Origin: Homarus americanus | Lineage: Eukaryota > Arthropoda > Malacostraca > Decapoda > Nephropidae | Direction of reading: 5' to 3' | Length of the DNA: 64,000 bases | Assembly (NCBI RefSeq): GCF_018991925.1 | Contig: NW_024737042.1 | Span: 20,722,977-20,786,976 of the forward strand | Shown: positions 13,164-24,985 of the stretch, piece by piece | Position numbering within the stretch: the first letter of the stretch is position 1 | Layout of the letters: every line of letters begins with the position of its first letter | The notes under the pieces: generated by a model | Databases searched by the model: none | The model's input: the letters and a program-made list of their open reading frames with translations, nothing else | Told to the model about the DNA's origin: nothing | Position numbers and translations under genes: made by a program

Positions 13164-13233
13164 TTGTTATCGTGAAATTATTTCGTCCATGTGTAGGGTA
13201 ATTGATCTTTTATCACTTACATCTACGTTTTGT

Positions 13234-14993
13234 CTTAGTTTGTCTGGGTCTTAGTTTGTCTGGCTGGGTCTTAGTTTGTCTGGCTGGGTCTTAGTTTGTT
13301 TGTCTGGGTCTTAGTTTGTCTGGCTGGGTCTTATTTTGACTGGCTGGGTCTTAGTGTGGCTGGGTCTTAGTAAGCTGGGTCTTAGTATGGCTGGGTCTTA
13401 GTTTTTTTGACTGGGTCTTAATTTGGCCGGGTGGGTCTGTGTCTCTGACTGGGTCTTAGTTTTCCTAGGTGGGTGTCTATCTGGCTGGGTCTTAGTCTAC
13501 CTAGCTGGGTTTTAGTTTGTCTGGCTGAGTCTGTCCTATCTGGCTGGGTCTTAGTCTACCTAGCTGGGTCTTAGTTTGTCTGGCTGGGTCTTAGTTTGTC
13601 TATCTGGGTCTTAGTTTATCTGGCTGGGTCTTAGCTTGTCTGGCTGGGTCTTAGTCTACCTAGCTGGGTCTTAGTTTGTCTGGCTGGCTCTTAGTCTATC
13701 TGGCTGGGTCTTAGTGTACCTAGCTGGGTCTTGATCTATCTGGCTGGGTCTTAGTCTACCTAGCTGGGTTTAGTTTGTCTGGCTGGGTCTTAGTCTATCT
13801 GGCTGGGTCTTAGTCTACCTAGCTGGGTTTTAGTTTGTCTGGCTGGGTCTTAGTCTAGCTGGGTTTTAGTTTGTCTGGCTGGGTCTTAGTTTGTCTGGCT
13901 GGGTCTTAGTCTATCTGGCTGGGTCTTAGTCTACCTAGCTGGGTTTTAGTTTGTCTGGCTGGGTCTTAGTTTGTGTGGCTGGGTCTTAGTTTGTCTATCT
14001 GGGTCTTAGTTTGTCTGGCTGGGTCTTAGTTTGTGTGGCTGAGTCTTAGTTTGTCTATCTGGGTCTTAGTTTGTCTGGCTGGGTCTTAGCTTGTCTGGCT
14101 GGGTTTCAGTTTGTCTGGCTGGGTCTTAGTTTGTGTGGCTGGGTCTTAGTTTGTGTGGCTGGGTCTTAGTTTGTGTGGCTGGGTCTTAGTTTGTCTGGCT
14201 GGGTCTTAGTTTGTGTGGCTGGGTCTTAGTTTGTCTGGCTGGGTCTTAGTTTGTCTATCTGGGTCTTAGTTTGTCTGGCTGGGTCTTAGTTTGTCTATCT
14301 GGGTCTTAGTTTGTCTGGCTGGGTCTTAGTTTGTCTGGCTGGGTCTTAGTTTGTCTATCTGGGTCTTAGTTTGTCTGGCTGGGTCTTAGTTTGTCTGGCT
14401 GGGTCTTAGTTTGTCTGGCTGGGTCTTAGTTTGTCTGGCTGGGTCTTAGTCTATCTGGCTGGGTCTTAGTTTGTGTGGCTGGGTCTTGGCATATGGGTCT
14501 TAGTTTGTCTGGCTGGGTCTTAGTTTGTCTGGCTGGGTCTTAGTTTGTCTGGCTGGGTCTTAGTCTATCTGGCTGGGTCTTAGTTTGTGTGGCTGGGTCT
14601 TAGCTTGTCTATCTGGGTCTTAGTTTGTCTGGCTGGGTCTTAGTTTGTCTGGCTGGGTCTTAGTTTGTCTGGCTGGGTCTTAGTTTGTCTGGCTGGGTCT
14701 TAGTTTGTCTATCTGGGTCTTAGTTTGTCTGGCTGGGTCTTAGTTTGTCTATCTGGGTCTTAGTTTGTCTGGCTGGGTCTTAGTTTGTCTGGCTGGGTCT
14801 TAGTTTGTCTGGCTGGGTCTTAGTTTGTCTGGCTGGGTCTTAGTTTGTCTGGCTGGGTCTTAGTTTGTCTGGCTGGGTCTTGGTTTGTCTGGCTGGGTCT
14901 TAGTTTGTCTATCTGGGTCTTAGTTTGTCTATCTGGGTCTTAGTTTGTCTGGCTGGGTCTTAGTTTGTCTGGCTGGGTCTTAGTTTGTCTGAG
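13234..14993. repeat. 20-bp minisatellite, GGCTGGGTCTTAGTTTGTCT
   Basis: About 88 tandem copies of a 20-bp unit over 1.76 kb. The left third is more diverged (CTACCTAGCTGGGTTTTAG variants); copies right of about 14100 are nearly identical. Three position-specific variants recur: GGCT vs ATCT at the start, and TGTCT vs TGTGT and CTATCT at the end. Stop codons (TAG) in each unit close one frame. No coding role is apparent. Confidence 0.97.
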
Positions 14994-15117
14994 TATTGTT
15001 GTTAGTTGTCCATTAATCTTTTATAATTGACTGGCTAATTTGTTCCTAGTTGAATTTCTGTTATAATTAGTGTGATTTGTGAGGTCAGATTTAATATGAT
15101 TGGTGCTACTACTGAAA

Positions 15118-15118
15118 C

Positions 15119-15165
<47 letters not shown>

Positions 15166-15210
15166 GTCTTTCTCTTTCTTCCCTTTATTTTCTCCATTTC
15201 GTTTTTTTAT

Positions 15211-15253
<43 letters not shown>

Positions 15254-15465
15254 CTCAAACTTTTCTCATTCCTCCCTCCTTCTCACCCTTCTTTCCACCC
15301 TTCCTCATCACCTCCCCCTCCCCTTCCTCTCCTTCCCCATCACTCTTCTTTGTACCCTACCGTCTTTCTCTCTCTACCCTCTCCTCTCATCCCCCTCACC
15401 CTTCCTCTCTACCCTCTCCCTCCTACACCCCCCACCCACCACCTCCCCCCACCCCTCACCCCACC
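15118..15465. repeat. (CTGT)n followed by CT-rich low-complexity DNA
   Basis: Eleven CTGT units (about 15118-15161), then a (CT)n run near 15209-15241 and a long CT/CCT-rich tract. Ser/Leu/Pro-rich open frames are composition artefacts. Confidence 0.85.
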
Positions 15466-15547
15466 ACCACGTAAACAAGATAGATGCCAGGGTAATTTAT
15501 TCTGCATTAATTCACTCATTAACCTCATCATCACTGACCTTCGAGGG

Positions 15548-15548
<1 letters not shown>

Positions 15549-15610
<62 letters not shown>
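15549..15610. repeat. (CA)n microsatellite
   Basis: About 31 uninterrupted CA dinucleotides. Confidence 0.97.
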
Positions 15611-15612
<2 letters not shown>

Positions 15613-15847
15613 CCGTAAAAGTACACACCTTTATTGAGCCTCATGACAACTGAATGAATAACAAGTGATTCCTTCTGAGTTAAGTTGAATATTACTGAGA
15701 CTAATATTTTGTGATGCTTATTTCTGGTGTTTAAATTATACACGTAAGTGATTAACTCTTAGTGAAGGTTGAATGGTTACGTATGATAAATATGAGCAAC
15801 AAATACGAATGATTTTGAAGACTATTTAAAAAGGTTAAAAAGTGATA

Positions 15848-15960
15848 CAAGGTGATCAAAAAGTCCCTGTGCATCTGTATGACTTATAACTATGTAGGTA
15901 TAATGAGGAATAACCATATGATGAACTATTACAGCTGCACAGGGACTTTTTGATCACCTG
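15848..15960. mobile_element. 113-bp MITE with ~31-bp terminal inverted repeats and TA duplication
   Basis: Left end (15848-15878) and right end (15930-15960) are inverted copies with one 1-bp indel and one mismatch. Both carry GTGATCAAAAAGTCCCTGTG reading inward. TA dinucleotides flank the element at 15846-15847 and 15961-15962, the target duplication expected for the Tc1/mariner superfamily. The about 50-bp interior is AT-rich and non-coding. It is therefore a non-autonomous element mobilised, if at all, by a transposase encoded elsewhere. Near identity of the ends suggests recent insertion. Confidence 0.88.
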
Positions 15961-15962
15961 TA

Positions 15963-17230
15963 TATAGTGATTATTTCTTCCTGAAGTTGGATATATTATT
16001 CAAATTAGGCTTATATAAAATGGTATAGCATCTAATTACTTATGTATACTGTAATGTCTCTCTCTCTCCTCTCTCTCTCTCTCTCTTCTCTCTTTTCTTT
16101 GCTCCTTCCCATTTTAGTCTTGTCTCCCTGTTTGTCTGTCTGTCTGTCTGTATGTCTGTCTATTTCTCCATCTGTCTCTTTTCTCTTTCTATTTCTCAAA
16201 CTATCTATCTTTCTCCCTATCTCTCTAACTTTCTTTCTCATTCTATCTATTTACAGCTAGTTGACTATCTCTTTGTCTTTTTATTCTCTCTCTCTCTGTC
16301 TCTCTCTGTCTCTTGAAGCTTGACCAGACCATCACATGACGGTCATGATTATTCAACGAGGCGAAGGAGGGAGAAGGAAGGAATGAAGAAGGATTTAACA
16401 CCCACTGATGAAGGACTCCCATAAACCTACCTTACATAAACAACAACCAGCCGGCGGACACGTGATGAACAGCTGACTCGACCATAACAAAAATCACCTG
16501 AGATCACCTGGACGCAAATCTGCAACGCCCCCCTTGTCAAAACTCTCCGTCATTAATTAACACCTTTTCACCCTTACAGGAGGTTAAACGTCATGATATC
16601 GATCTGATGTCTTCTCCAGGGTGTTTCTGAGGGATTTTCGGTCTTGTGGAAGGACGTGGTTTAGCGTGGTGTTGCCCCCGATGCGTGAGATAGGTCGTGT
16701 GGAGGTGATGAACGGCGCGGCATCACCTACATCAAAAGATGGTCTTTATAACTCTTTTACATGCATAGTCTAGTGGTCAGGGGCTCTCAGGTGAGGGAGG
16801 AAGAGAAGGGGGAGGAGGAAGAGAAGGGGGAGGAGGAGGGAGGTGCAGGACGAGGGGGAGGAGCAGGAGGAGGGTGCAGGACGAGAAGTAGGAAGAGGAG
16901 GAGGGAAGGTTATTTGGGAATGTGCAGTAGTAGGGGTGTGGGAATGTGCTAGCTAGGATGTGCCGGAGTGTAGGAATTCATTGGGGGTATGTTGGGGATG
17001 TGAGAATATGTTGAGTTGTTATGTTGGATTATGGGAATATGCTGGAGTATGTTGGAGATGTAAAATAGAATGTGGAATTAGGATATGTTGGGGTAAGGGC
17101 ATATGCTGAGATATGCTGTGATACGTTAGAATGAGGTATGCTGTAGAGATATACTGATGTGATATTGGTATATTAAAGTATATCAGATTACAGTATACTG
17201 GATTACCTTGTGACGTAATGTATAAATTCA
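15963..17230. other. No gene; low-complexity patches
   Basis: CT-rich tract at about 16054-16320 with CTGT units, GGA-rich tract at about 16790-16910, and a loose repeat of GGGAATATGCTGGAGTATGTTGG-like words at about 16910-17110. No recognisable coding sequence. Confidence 0.6.
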
Positions 17231-17233
17231 TAT

Positions 17234-17281
<48 letters not shown>
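17231..17281. repeat. (GT)n microsatellite
   Basis: About 25 uninterrupted GT dinucleotides. Confidence 0.97.
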
Positions 17282-17282
<1 letters not shown>

Positions 17283-17444
17283 TTAACCTCTATTTTAAGA
17301 CAGGTTACAGTAGTCAATAATAAGATGAATTATACCATAGGGAAGTAGTAAAAAAAACTAATAATAAGAATATCATCAGATATCTCTAAATGTTGAGAGC
17401 TATAAACCTGTTATTATACTTGGGAGGAAAAAACACAGAAGCTA

Positions 17445-17870
17445 CCTGTATCACACCTCTCGCTCACACCACACCTGAACATCATCACACACATACCCTT
17501 ACACACCTGTACATGATTACACACCTGTCTCTCACACCACACCTGAAGACGATTACACAGCTGCTGCCTCTCACACCACACCTGAACACCATCACACATA
17601 TCTTTCCACACCTGTATATGATTACACACCTGTTTCACACCACACCTGAACACCATCTCACACACCTGTATATGATTACAGACCTGTTTCACACACACCA
17701 TCACACCATCTCACACACCTGTATATGATTACACACCTGTCTCTCACACCACACCTGAAGACGATCACACACCTTCTGTTTCTTATACCACACCTGAACA
17801 CGATCACACATCTTCTCCTTCTCACACCACACCTGCCCAAGATCACACACCTGCCGCCTCCTTAACCACC
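17445..17870. repeat. Minisatellite with CACACCTGAACAC and CACACCTGTATATGATTA words
   Basis: Imperfect tandem array of two alternating 20-30-bp words, about 8 composite units. From here to 18418 nothing else is recognised. Confidence 0.85.
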
Positions 17871-18418
17871 AATTAGGAGCGTACTCAAGAGGCCTTAACC
17901 CAGGTACTTGACACCTACACTGAGAGAAATATTTACCCTAATAGATGATTTTTAGCTGCCGGGAGAAACACCTTACTAACAATACGGCGTCAGTCCTCCT
18001 ATTATTACCGGCAATTCAGGGGTCGGTGTTTGGGTCTTTGGTTTAGGCGATGTTATCCACACACCTCACAGGCGATTTATTGTACGGACATCAGCACCGC
18101 CACTCTGACAGGGATTCACCACTCCTCCTAACATCCCCCTCCATCCCTACCCCAACCTCACCCTACACCTCCCCAACCCCTACCACACCCCTTATACTTA
18201 TACACTCATGCTCGACCACTTTGCACTTATATATGGGGCATAAATTTAGTCCTGGAGAAGAATCCGTCTCGCATTTTATTGCCCCGGTAACCCGGCATCA
18301 TGAGGTGGGCGATATGTAGGGAAATTAGGGATGTTATACTTAGCGCAGGTGGGGAATTTTCCCTGAAGGTATGATTAGACGATATATGCACCAGCCCTAA
18401 GGTGTACCTCAGTGTGTG

Positions 18419-18549
<131 letters not shown>

Positions 18550-19319
18550 GTTACATGGAAACGCATTTATACACATGAATACTTACACAGATATTTACAT
18601 ACGTACGTGCTATATTATGCATATACGAGGATAAAACATACATATATGCATGAAAGTACACATATGCGTGCACCAGAGTGAGGCAGGTATGACCCCGTTG
18701 GCCGAGGTTAATCAGTACGAGACAGGTGTGTGTACCTTTAGGCTGAGTACGTAGGTATTTTACATATGATACCTGTAATAACAGCCACCACACCTAACTC
18801 CTGATCCCCTGGTTGATGCACTTGCTGAACACCAATTTTAAAGGCCTAATTTATGTCTCGACAGATTTTTGCACTAATTAGGGGGTCGCTAGGAGTGTTG
18901 GTTCCGACCGCACGACTCTCCAACCCTCACACCACTCGTTCGACACCACGTCACATCGACTTATGTTCCTTAATACGTTAGTCAGCTCCATGAATGCTTT
19001 ACCTGATTAACTAACCGACTAAGGTAATGAGAGATGAATTCTACCCTCCGCCTCAGGCCAGATCACAAGACGCCTCCCCAGGTACACGCTCATCACCCGC
19101 TCTCCTCACTAACGCAGCTTTTGGTTACTTTTGTTATTAATTTTCCTGTCTGGTTTTCTTTGACAGATTAAATCCTACGAATAAAGGTGAAGAATGAATA
19201 AAAGAAAGCGGAAGAAAGGGAATGGAAGGACTACAAGATAATTGGGAGTAACAGAAAACGGAAAACAAAGGAGAAATGGAAGACTAAAAGATAAGGCGAA
19301 CTCGGACATTTCCATTGAG

Positions 19320-20165
19320 GTGACCTGAAGGGAGAAGGAGGAGGACATGTTCCTTGAGGTGATCTGAAGGAGGAGGACATGTTCCTTGAGGTGATCTGAA
19401 GGAGGAGGACATGTTCCTGAGGTGACCTGAAGGAGGAGGGAGGAGGACATGTTCCTTGAGGTGACCTGGAAGGAGGAGGAGGAGGACATGTTCCTTGAGG
19501 TGACCTGAAGGAGGAGGAGGAGGGAGGGCATGTTCCTTGAGGTGATCTGAAGGAGGAGGACATGTTCCTTGAGGTGATCTGAAGAAGGAGGACATGTTCC
19601 TTGAGGTGACCTGAAGGAGGAGGACATGTTCCTTGAGGTGATCTAAGGAGAAGGAGGAGGACATGTTCCTTGAGATCTAAAGGACGAGGAGGAGGACATG
19701 TTCCTTGAGGTGATCTAAGGACAGGGAGGACATGTTCCTTGAGGTGATCTAAAGGAGGAGAAGGAGGAGGAGGAGGAGGACATGTTCCTTGAGGTGATCT
19801 AAAGGAGGAGAAGGAGGAGGAGGACATGTTCCTTGAGGTGATCTGAAGGAGGAGGAGGAGGACATGTTCCTTGAGGTGATCTAAAGGACGAGGAGGAGGA
19901 CATGTTCCTTGAGGTGATCTAAAGGAGGAGAAGGAGGAGGAGGAGGAGGACATGTTCCTTGAGGTGATCTAAAGGAGGAGAAGGAGGAGGAGGACATGTT
20001 CCTTGAGATGATCTGAAGGAGGACTCACACATGTTCCTTAAGGTAATCTGAAGGAGGACTCGGACATTTTCCTTGAGATCACCTGAAGGAGAAGGACGAC
20101 TTTTTCCTTGAGATCACCTGAAGGAGGAAGAGGAGGAGGACATGTTCCTTGAGGTGAACTGATGG
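19320..20165. repeat. ~32-bp minisatellite, GGAGGACATGTTCCTTGAGG core
   Basis: About 25 copies of a unit consisting of a variable number of GGA triplets, then ACATGTTCCTTGAGGTGATCTGAA. Length differences come mainly from GGA copy number. Each unit holds the palindrome-like ACATGT. Minus-strand frames give a repeating SSSFRSPQGTCPP peptide. Since the unit length is not a multiple of three, the frame wanders between copies, which argues against a protein. Confidence 0.94.
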
Positions 20166-20332
20166 GAGGAGGAGGCGGACTGAGACATGATCCTGAAGTA
20201 CTCTAAAGGACGTCCCCGGCAGTAGCGGTAGTAAACATTCCTGACGGGTCCTCACACAAGTGTTGCCATCTGGACACGGTGCCATAAAATAATGTTGCAT
20301 GACCGCACCACCTCACCGCTACTGTACACGGT

Positions 20333-20569
20333 CGGGTTAGGTTAGGTTAGGTTAGGTTAGGTTAAGGTTAGGTTAGGTTAGGTTAGGTTAGGTTAAGGTT
20401 AGGTTAAGGTTAGGTTAGGTTAGGTTAAGGTTAGGTTAGGTTAGGTTAGGTTAGGTTAGGTTAAGGTTAGGTTAGGTTAGGTTAAGGTTAGGTTAGGTTG
20501 AGGTTGGGTTAAGGTTAAGGTTAGGTTAGGTTAGGTTAGGTTAGGTTAGGTTAGGTTAGGTTAGGTTAG
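20333..20569 (+). repeat. Telomere-type (TTAGG)n array, G-rich on plus strand
   Basis: About 46 units of TTAGG with scattered TTAAGG variants (about every 20-30 bp). TTAGG is the ancestral arthropod telomere unit. This array is interstitial: ordinary sequence continues on both sides. It could be a relic of a telomere or an expanded AACCT microsatellite, which is common in crustacean genomes. Confidence 0.93.
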
Positions 20570-20722
20570 TTAAATCTATCTAAATTGAATCTTACGTCAA
20601 AATCTCCCCCTCTCTTAATTGGACACGAAACACCTGTTGTCATCTTAATGATTCTTACCTTAAATTTTATATCCTTACTTAAGATGAAATTTGTATCAAT
20701 CATAAACTGTGATTCTTAAGAC

Positions 20723-20726
<4 letters not shown>

Positions 20727-20785
<59 letters not shown>

Positions 20786-20797
20786 CATCTATCTATC
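20727..20797. repeat. (CTAT)n microsatellite
   Basis: About 17 CTAT/ATCT tetranucleotides with one CCAT interruption, lying between the two telomere-type arrays. Confidence 0.95.
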
Positions 20798-20978
20798 CAC
20801 ATAAACACATACAGCTACCCCCACACCAAAACAAAGAAACAATAAGCAATCACTCCAACACTCTCCTGGATGGCTGTGTCGACTATGAGGGAGTTAATAC
20901 GAGGAGCTGTCGACAGTTGTTAGTGGTAATAAAAGTAGGCCGAGTAACAACCACCAAATATGGGATGTATACGTTTAG

Positions 20979-20981
<3 letters not shown>

Positions 20982-21020
<39 letters not shown>
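20982..21020. repeat. (GT)n microsatellite
   Basis: About 19 GT dinucleotides. Confidence 0.95.
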
Positions 21021-21024
<4 letters not shown>

Positions 21025-21061
21025 GGTCAACTGGGTGCCTTAAGTCCTTTTAATGGGTCCA

Positions 21062-21211
21062 TAACCTAACCTAATCTAACCTAACCTAATCTCAATTTTT
21101 TGTAATCTTAATCTAATCTTACTATTAATCAAACCTGAATTACCTAATCTTAATTCTAACCTAACCTAACCTAACCTAACCTAACCTAACCTAACCTAAC
21201 CTAACCTAACC
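21062..21211 (-). repeat. Telomere-type (CCTAA)n array, opposite orientation
   Basis: Degenerate CCTAAC/CTAATC units from 21062, then about 11 perfect CTAAC units at 21155-21211. The G-rich strand is the minus strand, opposite to the 20333-20569 array, so the two arrays face each other across about 490 bp. Confidence 0.92.
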
Positions 21212-21329
21212 GATTACATTATTATAATTATCCATTTATTCTTCACTCAATTACCTTCATAGATTACCATACACTCCCTCTTAACTATATTATATAAGGT
21301 ATCATCTCATTACCTATCATCTTATTGGC

Positions 21330-21950
21330 TAATCATTGGGGGAAGGGGAAGGGAGGGAGGAGAGTGTATGACCACCTGGAAATAAATTACTAATCTGATT
21401 ACTAATTTCTTTTCTGGATAATTAGTTATTTGTGTGAGGGTGTTGTGACGTAAGAAGGGTCGGGTTGAAGTGGACGGAGGGAGGGAGGGAGGAGGGGAAG
21501 GGGGAGGGAGGGAGAAGGAGGGAAAGGGTGAGGGGAGGATTGTAATGGTCTGTTATTAGCTGTTAACTGACCTATTGGTGAAGCTGAAAGGAGGGAAGGA
21601 GAGGGGGGGGAAGGGGAGGTGGGGGAGAGGGAGGAAGGGGAAGGGGAGGTGGGGGGAGGATGTAGTCAGGGATTGGAGGGGTAGGAAGAGTAGATGGAGA
21701 GGTGAGTAGTAGGTAGGAGTTGAGGGAAGGAAGGAGGGATGGAAAAATGGAGTAAAAGGGAGTAAGGAGGGAGGAGAGTGGAGGCCGGGAGGGATAGAGG
21801 TGAGGGAAGATAATGACAAGAACATGAGGGGAGACAATGGGTAGGAGCATATGGAGAGAAAGGAGGGGAGAAGGATAGGGGAGGGAGGAGGGAAGGAGGG
21901 AGGGAGGAAGGAGGAGACGGAGGAGAAGAGAGAAGGAGGTGCAACATTAA
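21330..21950. repeat. G/A-rich low-complexity region
   Basis: GGGAGG, GGAAGG and GAGGGAGG runs at about 21330-21365, 21475-21540 and 21585-21945, followed by a short complementary CT-rich stretch. Minus-strand Ser/Pro/Leu frames are artefacts. A (GA)n run lies at about 22041-22063. Confidence 0.8.
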
Positions 21951-22063
21951 TTAACCACCTTATCTCCTCCTCCCCTTCTCTTCCTCGTGCACCTCCTTCT
22001 CTTCCTTCTAATCCTAGCCTAAATTATCTCCCATATCGTTAAGAGAGAGAGAGAGAGAGAGAG

Positions 22064-22495
22064 TTACTAACTTTTAAGATAAGTTTTTCACCTTTAACAC
22101 AGTTCTCTTAGAAACAATCTCCGACACATCAGAAAACGAGACTCAGATGAGTGGCGAACAGAGATTGTCTCATAAATACCCCCCCTGCAAACACCTTCCT
22201 TAGCTAATTAACAACAAACTAACTAACCAAACAAACAAATACAAACATACACGAACCCACAAACAAAATATCTCACAAAATAGAGCCAATAGGAAGCGGT
22301 AAAGGGATAAAACAGATGAAAACAAGGAAGAAAAATGTGGGACAGGTGAATCGGCAGCAGAAACGCCAGGGAGGGTTGAAGTCCACACAACCCTGTAATT
22401 AAGACGATTGGTTCCATCACGGGGCGACACGTACATATATTTCATTTCTTCGTCTTATTAATGAAAAATATGCGCCTCTTTAATATTTTTTTTGC
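22064..22495. other. No recognisable gene
   Basis: Mostly unique-looking AT-moderate sequence. The two overlapping minus-strand frames here lack recognisable domains. Confidence 0.5.
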
Positions 22496-22510
22496 ACGCG
22501 TGTGTATGTG

Positions 22511-22550
<40 letters not shown>
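22496..22550. repeat. (GT)n microsatellite
   Basis: GT dinucleotides with a GC and TAT interruption near the left end. Confidence 0.93.
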
Positions 22551-22552
<2 letters not shown>

Positions 22553-22666
22553 TCCCCCCCTTCCCTCCTCGTCTCCCTCCCATCCTTTCTCGTGTTTCTG
22601 TCATCCATCAAGGTAGTGTTTTGAGATGACGTGTGTGATACTAGAGTCTTCTCCTCCTTTCTATCT

Positions 22667-22669
<3 letters not shown>

Positions 22670-22720
<51 letters not shown>
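22670..22720. repeat. (CA)n microsatellite at LINE 3' end
   Basis: About 25 CA dinucleotides directly beyond the inferred 3' end of the minus-strand LINE. On the LINE strand this reads as a (TG)n tail. Confidence 0.9.
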
Positions 22721-22724
<4 letters not shown>

Positions 22725-22794
22725 ACTACTAATTTGCTGTCACTCAGAATCGAGTATGACGGTCATCCAGCTATGATACAATGATATGAGTTAT

Positions 22795-22960
22795 TATGAT
22801 GTCACCTAGGTTGATGAGTTCTGAGGTGACTAAAGTGGCCGATACGGGACTGGCAGAGTTGTTCACAGATGTTGCATATGTGGAGGGCTACATCGAGTGC
22901 GGGAGGGGCGGCGGTAGCGTCATTCCGGCGTTGGCGCTTGTCTGCCTCGATATTCTGTGC
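22795..22960 (-). pseudogene. LINE C-terminal segment with C2H2 finger
   Basis: Minus-strand frame reads NIEADKRQRRNDATAAPP, then CNICEQLCQSRIGHFSHLRTH, a CX2CX12HX3H zinc finger, and stops. This terminal finger is a family hallmark and confirms where the element ends. It joins the RT remnant through the internal deletion. Confidence 0.75.
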
Positions 22961-22977
22961 GACTTGTTGTATAATGG

Positions 22978-23869
22978 TCAGCCGAAGTGTGCATACGCAT
23001 CTGCGTAGGTGTTCAGGATCTCCTGTAGGTCGCGTTCAGTGCGAGCGACAAGGGTGATGTCTTCTGGAAGCTGCCACCACCTTTGTTCCTGCCTGGAGTC
23101 GTGGTATGTAGAAAAGACCTCTTCATCCGGTACTCGATGTCCATCCCGCCGGCTAAATTGGTACTGGCCCGAATAAGGAAGGCAGCCAAGAAAATGGAAA
23201 AAGAGTAGGTGCCAGTACACACATTTGTTTAACCCCCGTTTGGATGGGGAAGAACTCAGACTGGGTACCATTGTGCAGGACACGGTGCCACGTGATGGTC
23301 TAAAGCCACATTGAGATTCTGGGAGGAAGTTTTCCGCCTCAGGAAGAAGTCTGTTAAGGAGGACACGGGCGATAATCTTGCCAGCTACGGACAGCAGCGA
23401 GATCCCGCGGTAGTTGCCACAGTCTGAACGGTCTCCTTTGTTCATATTAATATTGACGATGGAGGTATCTTTAAGAACTTGGGGGATTTCCTTCTTTTCC
23501 CATATATTCTCCAGGAGAGAGTGGAGACGGCTGATAAGCAGAGGTCCTCCTGCTTTACACACCTCGGCTGGGATTCCATCAGGCCCTGAGGCTTTGTCAT
23601 TTTTCATCTGTTCGATGGCTGTAGCTACCTCATCCAGGGATGGAGGATAGCTGAGGTGGGTCAGCTCGCAGAGGGACCTGCTGGGTAGTCAGGACATCCA
23701 CAATGGTGTTTCGGTTGAGCACGAATGGTAGTGCTTTTTCCAGCACTGAAGGATGCCTTCATCATCTTTAATTATGAAGTTACCGTCGGATGAGCAGAGG
23801 GGAGCTGCGCCACGAGTGATTGACCCATAAAATGATTTAGTGGAATTGAAAAATTCGCGCATCTTGAGC
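22978..23869 (-). pseudogene. LINE reverse-transcriptase domain, degenerate
   Basis: Fingers and palm are partly readable: KASGPDGIPAEVCKAGGP, then NYRGISLLSVAGKIIARVLL, then QCGFRPSRGT. The remainder has scrambled frames. The position of the catalytic F/YADD box reads LPEDITLVA, so only one acidic residue remains. The frame then ends at about YADAYAHFG. The stretch normally between the palm and the C-terminal region (thumb) is missing, because IEADKRQRRN-type tail residues follow almost immediately. Without the ADD aspartates the enzyme would be dead. Confidence 0.8.
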
Positions 23870-24062
23870 TAATCTGCAAGTTTTTGTGTTTCACGTGCTT
23901 TATTTTTAAACCAGGCGTTCTTTAGATTGCGAAGTTCCCGTTGAGCAGCCGCTTTCGTCTTGCAGAAGGTATCAGCTTTGGTCCGAGACTGAGGGTTGTT
24001 TTGCCAGTCAGTTAAAGCAGCATGTTTATCATCGACATACATTGATTGCCGGGTCATTTTCA

Positions 24063-24985
24063 TCAAACCAGTCCTGGTGTATTCTTTCGATCTGGCCGAG
24101 GGTCTCTGCAGGTTTTTGTCATGACAGTGTCGAGAATATCCCATTCGGCACTGGGATTTGGGTTGTTTGTTGTTGGGTTGTTTATCAGCCCATGTTCGAG
24201 CTGCTCTCTGAAAGCATGTGCTGCCGCTGGATCCTCCAGATGTTTAGTTTTTAAAACCTCATCTGGAGGCTTGCTGCCTTTTGGGGCCACGTGAAGTGAG
24301 AGCTTGGCTCTGACGAACCGATGATCAGTGTCGCAGTGGTCTGAGCCACGTATGGCACGGGTGATGAGGACATCTCGGCGATCTCTTTCTCTGATATTGA
24401 TGTAGTCAATGAGATGCCAGTGTTTGGATCGTGGGTGTTGCCACGAACCCTTGAACTTGTCGGCCTGCCTAAACAAGGTATTGGTGATAGTGAGGTTCTG
24501 TACAGCACACTTGCTGAGGAGGAGTAGGCCGTTGGGATTACACTTGTCTAGTCCAAGGAGCACAACCTTATCTTCTCTGGGGATAGAGGTTAGCACTCTG
24601 TCGAGGTCGGCGTAAAAGGCATCCAGTGTTGAGGCGTAAGCACTGCTGAAAAAGGCATGACGTGAGTGATTCAGTGGGACTCGACGCATCATGAGGCGCT
24701 CGTTGATCCCAACAGACATTTCAATTAGTCTGTTAGGATGCTTTGGCGGATGACATAGCCAACTCCATAAATGCGATTTATCTCTGGAGCAGGCTTACCC
24801 TTCCAGAAGAAGGTGTAGCCAGACCCACCGTTCTGTGAGTTAACCCTCGTCTGGGAGCCGGACTCATTAATGGCTGCTATGTCAATGTTATATCTAGCCA
24901 GCTCTTTGCCAAGGGCAGTTCTCTTCAGGACGCTCAATTGTGCCAGTATCCAGAAGGGTCCTGACATTACATGCAGCGACCATAA
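24063..24985 (-). pseudogene. LINE AP-endonuclease domain, frameshifted
   Basis: The domain starts near 24985 with NVRTLLDTGTIERPEEN in one frame, then must shift frame to give KELARYNIDIAAINES and GSGYTFFWKGK (to about 24730). Another shift joins the frame containing NPNGLLLL and SKHWHLIDYINI, and ends with a D-T-D-H-R-F-V motif at about 24330. The HWHLID tryptophan/histidine block and the terminal Asp-His are typical of this endonuclease family, whose enzymes nick target DNA to prime reverse transcription. At least two frameshifts and a stop near 24725 destroy it. The frame runs on into the linker to 24063. Confidence 0.82.

Noticed and set aside
13234..14993. Possible CRISPR-like array
   Set aside because: The units are directly adjacent with no unique spacers, in an evidently eukaryotic context. 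It is a minisatellite.
20333..20569. True chromosome end
   Set aside because: Unique and repetitive DNA continues for tens of kilobases on both sides, and the array is only about 240 bp with TTAAGG variants.
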